A stretch of 64,000 nt of DNA, from contig JAIUOW010000016.1 in NCBI GenBank assembly GCA_020161775.1, forward strand, positions 62,001 through 126,000, in the 5' to 3' direction. A model generated the notes under the pieces. The model made no database searches. It saw nothing but the letters and a program-made list of their open reading frames with translations, and was not told the DNA's origin. Within the stretch, counting starts at the first letter, position 1, and every line of letters starts with the position of its first letter. Shown here piece by piece: positions 60,412 to 64,000 of this stretch. The DNA is from Pseudomonadota bacterium (GTDB taxonomy: Bacteria; Pseudomonadota; Gammaproteobacteria; Burkholderiales; Burkholderiaceae_C). A program made the position numbers and the translations under genes.

Positions 60412-61089
60412 ATGCGCCTCAAAGACCTTCCCGCCGACGCGCAGCCGCGCGAAAAGCTGCTTGCGCGCGGGGCAGCCGCCCTGGGTGACGCCGAATTGCT
60501 GGCGCTGATCCTGCGCACCGGCATTGCGGGCAAGGGCGTGCTGGCGCTGGCCCAGGAGCTGCTGGACGAATTTGGCGGCCTGGCCGGCCTGCTGAACACC
60601 GGCGCCGACGACCTGAAGCGCATCAAGGGGCTGGGCGGCAGCGCCAAGCGCGCGGAAATGGTGGCCGTGCTGGAGCTGGCCCGCCGCGCGGTGGCCCAGC
60701 GCCTGCGCGAACGCGAAGTGTTCGGCACGCCCGGCGCCGTCAAGCATTACCTGCAGCTGCACCTGGGCGCGCGCCAGCACGAGGTGTTTGCCGTGCTGTT
60801 CCTGGACACACAAAACCGCCTGCTGGCGCTGGAAGAGCTGTTTCGAGGCACGCTCACGCAGACCAGCGTGTACCCGCGCGAGGTAGTGCTGCGCGCCCTG
60901 CACCACCAGGCCGCCGCCGTGGTGCTGGCGCACAACCACCCCAGCGGCAGCGCGCAGCCCAGCCGCGCCGACGAAGCACTGACCAGCACCCTGAAGGCCG
61001 CGCTGGCCCTGGTGGACGTGCGCGTGCTGGACCATGTGATCGTGGGCGCGGGCGAGGCCCTGTCGATGGCTGAAAAGGGGCTGGTATGA
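60412..61089 (+). CDS. radC: RadC-family protein (JAB/MPN domain)
   Basis: The 225-residue protein has an N-terminal helix-hairpin-helix ([27 protein letters not shown]) and a C-terminal JAMM motif ([17 protein letters not shown]). The function is debated; it was once linked to repair. It overlaps the smr-like gene by four bases. Confidence 0.93.
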   Translation: MRLKDLPADAQPREKLLARGAAALGDAELLALILRTGIAGKGVLALAQELLDEFGGLAGLLNTGADDLKRIKGLGGSAKRAEMVAVLELARRAVAQRLREREVFGTPGAVKHYLQLHLGARQHEVFAVLFLDTQNRLLALEELFRGTLTQTSVYPREVVLRALHHQAAAVVLAHNHPSGSAQPSRADEALTSTLKAALALVDVRVLDHVIVGAGEALSMAEKGLV

Positions 61090-61721
61090 AAATCCAGTCG
61101 CTGCAGGACCTGAAGCTGGTGCAGAAAAAGCTGGCCGAGCAGCAGAAGCTGGCGGCAGCGCAGGAGGCCGCCAGGCAGGAGGCCGAACGCCGCCGCCGCG
61201 CCGAGGAAGACCTGTTCAAGCGCGCGGCAGGCGCCGTCAAGCCCATCCGCCAGCCGCCCCGCGTGCCGCTGGCAACGGAGCAGCCCGCGCCCATCCCCGT
61301 GCAGCAGCAGCTGGACGACCAGCGCGTGCTGCTGGAAAGCCTGAGCGATGAATTTGACGCCAGCACCTTGCTGGACGTGGACGACGCCATGAGCTTTCGC
61401 AGGCCTGGCATCGGCACCGACGTGACGCGCAAGCTGCGCACGGGCCACTGGAGCATCCAGCGCGAGCTGGACCTGCACGGCCTGCGCCGCGACGACGCGC
61501 GCGAGATGCTGGGCGCGTTCATCCGCGAGGCACATAAGCACGGCGTGCGATGCGTGCGCGTGGTCCACGGCAAGGGCCTGGGCTCACCCGGCAAGGTGCC
61601 CGTGCTCAAGGGCAAGGTGCACAGCTGGCTGATCCAGAAAAACGAGGTGCTGGCCTTTGTGCAGGCCCGCGCGGATGAAGGTGGCGCGGGCGCGGTGGTG
61701 GTGCTGCTGGCGCCGGGCTGA
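61086..61721 (+). CDS. Smr domain protein
   Basis: The 211-residue protein has a coiled-coil-rich N-terminus ([20 protein letters not shown]) and a C-terminal Smr/MutS2 endonuclease domain with [18 protein letters not shown] and [20 protein letters not shown]. Smr domains nick DNA or RNA. It is co-transcribed with radC. Confidence 0.9.
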   Translation: MKIQSLQDLKLVQKKLAEQQKLAAAQEAARQEAERRRRAEEDLFKRAAGAVKPIRQPPRVPLATEQPAPIPVQQQLDDQRVLLESLSDEFDASTLLDVDDAMSFRRPGIGTDVTRKLRTGHWSIQRELDLHGLRRDDAREMLGAFIREAHKHGVRCVRVVHGKGLGSPGKVPVLKGKVHSWLIQKNEVLAFVQARADEGGAGAVVVLLAPG

Positions 61722-61731
61722 CGTTACCCGT

Positions 61732-62052
61732 TCAGGCCAGCATTTCCAGAAGCACGGGGTGCCATGCGGGCAGCGCCACACTGCCCAGTTTGCCGCCAAG
61801 CCGTGCCTTGTCCACACTGCGCAGTTGGTCCAGCAGGATGCGCGCGGCCTTGCCTTTGAGCTTGACCTCGGGCCGGCAGCCCAGGGGCTGGCCCGCGCTG
61901 GTGATGGGCGCGACGATCACGCGCAGCAACGCGGCATTCATGTCGTCCGGCGACACGATGAGGGCGGGGCGTGTCTTCTGGATTTCGGTGCCGACGGTGG
62001 GGTCCAGGTTGACCCAGTAGACCTCGCCACGCAGGAAGCGTCGTGGCTTCAC
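61732..62052 (-). CDS. mazF: MazF/PemK-family toxin
   Basis: The 106-residue protein has the MazF fold: LRGEVYWVNLDPTVGTEIQK, TRPALIVSPDDMN and LDQLRSVDKARLGGKLG. MazF enzymes cleave RNA at short sites. The GTG at 62052 overlaps the antitoxin stop (GTGA), so the pair is coupled, antitoxin first. Confidence 0.9.
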   Translation of the reverse strand: MKPRRFLRGEVYWVNLDPTVGTEIQKTRPALIVSPDDMNAALLRVIVAPITSAGQPLGCRPEVKLKGKAARILLDQLRSVDKARLGGKLGSVALPAWHPVLLEMLA

Positions 62053-62294
62053 CACACCCACTCGCTGTCGTCGCTCAGCGGCGCGTCGGCCCAGTCGCGG
62101 TCGGCCTTGCCGGCGGATGTAGCCGGAGCGTTGTCGAACCAGCCCTGACGGACGGCGGCCTTCACGGGCCGGACAATGATCTGCCCGTCCCTGAGTTCCA
62201 GATCAACCTTGTCTTCGATCTGGCAGGACGCCAGAAAGCTGACCGGGATCAGGATGCCCTTGGAGTTTCCGATGGAGCGAACTGTTGTCTGCAT
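62049..62294 (-). CDS. mazE: MazE-family antitoxin
   Basis: The 81-residue protein has the AbrB/MazE DNA-binding strand (QTTVRSIGNSKGILIPVSFL) and an acidic C-terminus that neutralises MazF (ADAPLSDDSEWVW). The ATG at 62294 is preferred over a GTG at 62306. A palindrome that overlaps the promoter (62311-62329) suggests autoregulation. Confidence 0.88.
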   Translation of the reverse strand: MQTTVRSIGNSKGILIPVSFLASCQIEDKVDLELRDGQIIVRPVKAAVRQGWFDNAPATSAGKADRDWADAPLSDDSEWVW

Positions 62295-62310
62295 GATGGT
62301 CTTCACAAAA

Positions 62311-62329
62311 GTTATAACAAAATTATAAC
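62311..62329 (-). promoter_or_regulatory. mazE operator/promoter palindrome
   Basis: GTTATAA-CAAAA-TTATAAC is a perfect seven-base inverted repeat containing a minus-strand TATAAT (62322-62327) just upstream of mazE. Confidence 0.65.
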
Positions 62330-62343
62330 TTCGACAACACCTA

Positions 62344-62748
62344 TCAGACCGTCTGGTTGCGCATCCAGTCGGCAGTCTGGAAGAAGCTGTTCTTCAGCCG
62401 TGCGCGCAGGTCTTCAGGCACGCCCGTCTCGCCCATGGCCTGGTCCATGCAGGCCAGCCACTGGTCGCGCTCCAGGATGCCGATGGCAAACGGCAGGTGG
62501 CGCGCGCGCAGCATGGGGTGGCCAAACCGCTCGGTGTAGTGCTGCGGCCCGCCCATCCAGCCGCACAGGAACCAGAACAACCGCTGGCGGGCGTTGGCCA
62601 GGTCCGTGCCATGCGCCGCCCTCAAGGCGGCGTAGCCGGGCTCCAGGTCCATCAGGTCATAAAAACGCTCGGTCAGCGCCTTGATACGGTCCTCGCCGCC
62701 GATCCATTCGAATGGCGTGGCAAAAGCGGGTTTTTCTTCGATGTTCAT
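62344..62748 (-). CDS. Truncated haemoglobin (group II)
   Basis: The 134-residue protein has the trHb2 fold: FEWIGGEDRIKALTERFYDL (B10 Tyr), RHLPFAIGILERDQWLACMD with the proximal His and the G8 Trp, and FWFLCGWMGGPQHYTERFGH. These bind O2 or NO with heme. Confidence 0.92.
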   Translation of the reverse strand: MNIEEKPAFATPFEWIGGEDRIKALTERFYDLMDLEPGYAALRAAHGTDLANARQRLFWFLCGWMGGPQHYTERFGHPMLRARHLPFAIGILERDQWLACMDQAMGETGVPEDLRARLKNSFFQTADWMRNQTV

Positions 62749-63315
62749 GGGGTTACTTTATCTTGGTCCGCTTCGCGGCAGGCGGTGCCCGGCGGGGGCT
62801 CACACTGCGGTGGTTTTTGCTTCGCAAAAACTCCGCTGTGATGCTCGGGGGTCGGTCGCGCCGCGAAACTCGCTACGCGCTTAGCGCTGCGCTCAAACAG
62901 TCGCGGCGAGCATGTCACAACGCGCGCTGCGCGCGCCGACACTCCCCCCTGCGCTTCTCGCCACCGCACAGATCGCCCCCGCCGGGCACCGCCTGCCGCG
63001 AAGCTGCGCATGAGTCCTCGAACAGTCGAACGCCAGCACTGTCCCTGCAAAGTCACGCCTGGGCGCACACCGGCCTGGGGGCGCCTCTGGGACGCCGAGC
63101 AGCGCAAGGGTGAGTGTCGGCGCGCGCCAGCGCGCTTCGTGCTCTAACTCACCGCACCTGTCCGAGCGCAGCGCGTCAGCGCGTAGCGAGTTGTGCGGTG
63201 CGACCGATCCCTGAGCAGCACAGGGCAGTCGCCGCAGGCGACCGTTCCAGTGAAGCCCCCAGGCCGGTGTGCGCCCAGGTGTGGCTTTGCCGCGCGGGGC
63301 ACCAAAAGCAATGAA
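62749..63315. repeat. Gene-free stretch with long inverted repeats
   Basis: No gene is supported here. A 30-base perfect inverted repeat pairs 62770-62799 with 62975-63004, and a 25-base one pairs 63058-63082 with 63255-63279. An imperfect repeat pairs the ACTCGCTACGCGCTTAGC region (near 62870) with the 63170-63195 region. A TTTTTGC-TTC-GCAAAAA hairpin lies at about 62813-62830. Confidence 0.8.
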
Positions 63316-64000
63316 TTACTCAGCCGCCCGGCGCAGCGTGGTCATCACCGGCCGGCTCAGCACCTCGCGCAGGCCCCACCAGCCTGCGGCCAGGGCCAGC
63401 ACGGCGCCCGCCAGCGCGCCACCCAGCAGCACGGCGGGCGACACCGTCCATTCAAATTCAAACGCAAAGCGCGCCAGCCCCCAGCCCACCACCGACGCCA
63501 CGATGCTGGCCAGCAGGCCCGCCAGCAGGCCCACACCGGCCAGCTCGGCGCGCTGCACCTGGCGCAGCAGGCTGGCGCGGGCGCCCACGGCGCGCATGAT
63601 TGCGTATTCACGCGCGCGCTCCTCGCGCGTGGCCGTCACCGCGGCAAACAGCACCACCACGCCAGCCGCCAGCGTGAAGCCGAACAGGAATTCAATCGCG
63701 CGGATCACCTTGTCCAGCACACCCTGCACCTGGCTCAGCGTGGCGGTCATGTCCACATTGGTGATGTTGGGAAAGGCCCTGACCAGCGCGTTGTCAAACC
63801 CTTTGGTATCAGGCGCGCGAAACGCGCTCATGTAGGTCACGGGCACGTTCTCCATACGGCTGACGGGGTACATCACGAAGAAATTGGCCCGCATGGAGCC
63901 CCAGTCCACCTTGCGCAGCGAGGTGATCTTTGCGTCGGTGGCCACGCCGCCGATGTCAAAGCGCAGCGTGTCGCCCATCTTCAGGTTCAGCGTCTTGGCA
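63316..64000 (-). CDS. FtsX-like ABC transporter permease, partial
   Basis: The frame runs off the right edge; about 228 C-terminal residues are present. Three membrane segments are visible: FLFGFTLAAGVVVLFAAVTA, LAGVGLLAGLLASIVASVVG and AVLLGGALAGAVLALAAGWW, with the cytoplasmic RAREYAIMRAVGARASLLRQ segment of FtsX/MacB-type permeases between the first two. The soluble part before them belongs to the periplasmic domain. Probably a lipoprotein- or lipid-export permease (YbbP-like). Confidence 0.85.
   Translation of the reverse strand, partial: AKTLNLKMGDTLRFDIGGVATDAKITSLRKVDWGSMRANFFVMYPVSRMENVPVTYMSAFRAPDTKGFDNALVRAFPNITNVDMTATLSQVQGVLDKVIRAIEFLFGFTLAAGVVVLFAAVTATREERAREYAIMRAVGARASLLRQVQRAELAGVGLLAGLLASIVASVVGWGLARFAFEFEWTVSPAVLLGGALAGAVLALAAGWWGLREVLSRPVMTTLRRAAE

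Overview
The window is most of a large temperate phage (prophage) followed by about 8 kb of chromosome. The base composition (high G+C), the neighbours serS, ispH, fkpB, radC and smr, and the phage gene families suggest a betaproteobacterium of the Burkholderiales, probably Comamonadaceae (Acidovorax-like). The genus is an inference. The right phage/host junction is the tRNA-Ser(CGA) gene at 56032-56119. The integrase starts 175 bp from the 3' end of that tRNA. The left end of the prophage lies beyond base 1.

Layout, left to right. 1-3609 (minus): tail/baseplate genes. 3708-3784 (plus): a phage-borne initiator tRNA. 4210-4992 (minus): a HEPN-family protein. 5187-11878 (plus): a cluster headed by a cytosine-5 DNA methyltransferase and a PAPS-reductase-like protein, then many small unknown genes and an exported HNH nuclease. 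11887-16240 (minus): hexapeptide acyltransferase, large terminase, two small genes, small terminase. 16444-17637 (plus): two small membrane proteins around a strongly structured non-coding stretch. 17697-37228 (minus): the long early-left operon, with a compact kinase-like protein, PP2A-like phosphatase, SNF2-type helicase, PD-(D/E)xK nuclease, an intein-split cytosine methyltransferase, DUF1643, a HhH-GPD glycosylase, an adenine/cytosine-N methyltransferase, DUF1364, DUF1367, DUF1064, replication proteins (P-like and DUF1376), CII-like and Cro-like regulators. 37295-37960 (plus): the CI repressor, with operators on both sides. 38083-54654 (plus): the early-right operon, with RecT, a RecT-partner nuclease, SSB, HNH, a fourth DNA methyltransferase, DUF5131, an ASCH protein, excisionase and an AlpA-like regulator. 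54571-55857 (minus): integrase.

How it works together. CI sits between two divergent early operons and shares a GGAAT-type operator with both. The left operon holds replication and DNA modification. The right operon holds recombination (nuclease, RecT, SSB) and ends with the excision genes next to att. Four DNA methyltransferases, a glycosylase and a PAPS-reductase-like protein suggest a phage invested in altering or protecting its DNA. No portal, capsid, tape measure, endolysin or holin is recognisable here, so these probably lie left of base 1.

Right of the tRNA the chromosome carries serS, a VOC-family protein, a PLP-dependent threonine dehydratase-like enzyme overlapping ispH and fkpB, radC-smr, a mazEF toxin-antitoxin pair, a truncated haemoglobin, a 567-bp gene-free stretch with long inverted repeats, and the end of an FtsX-like ABC permease gene that runs off the window.
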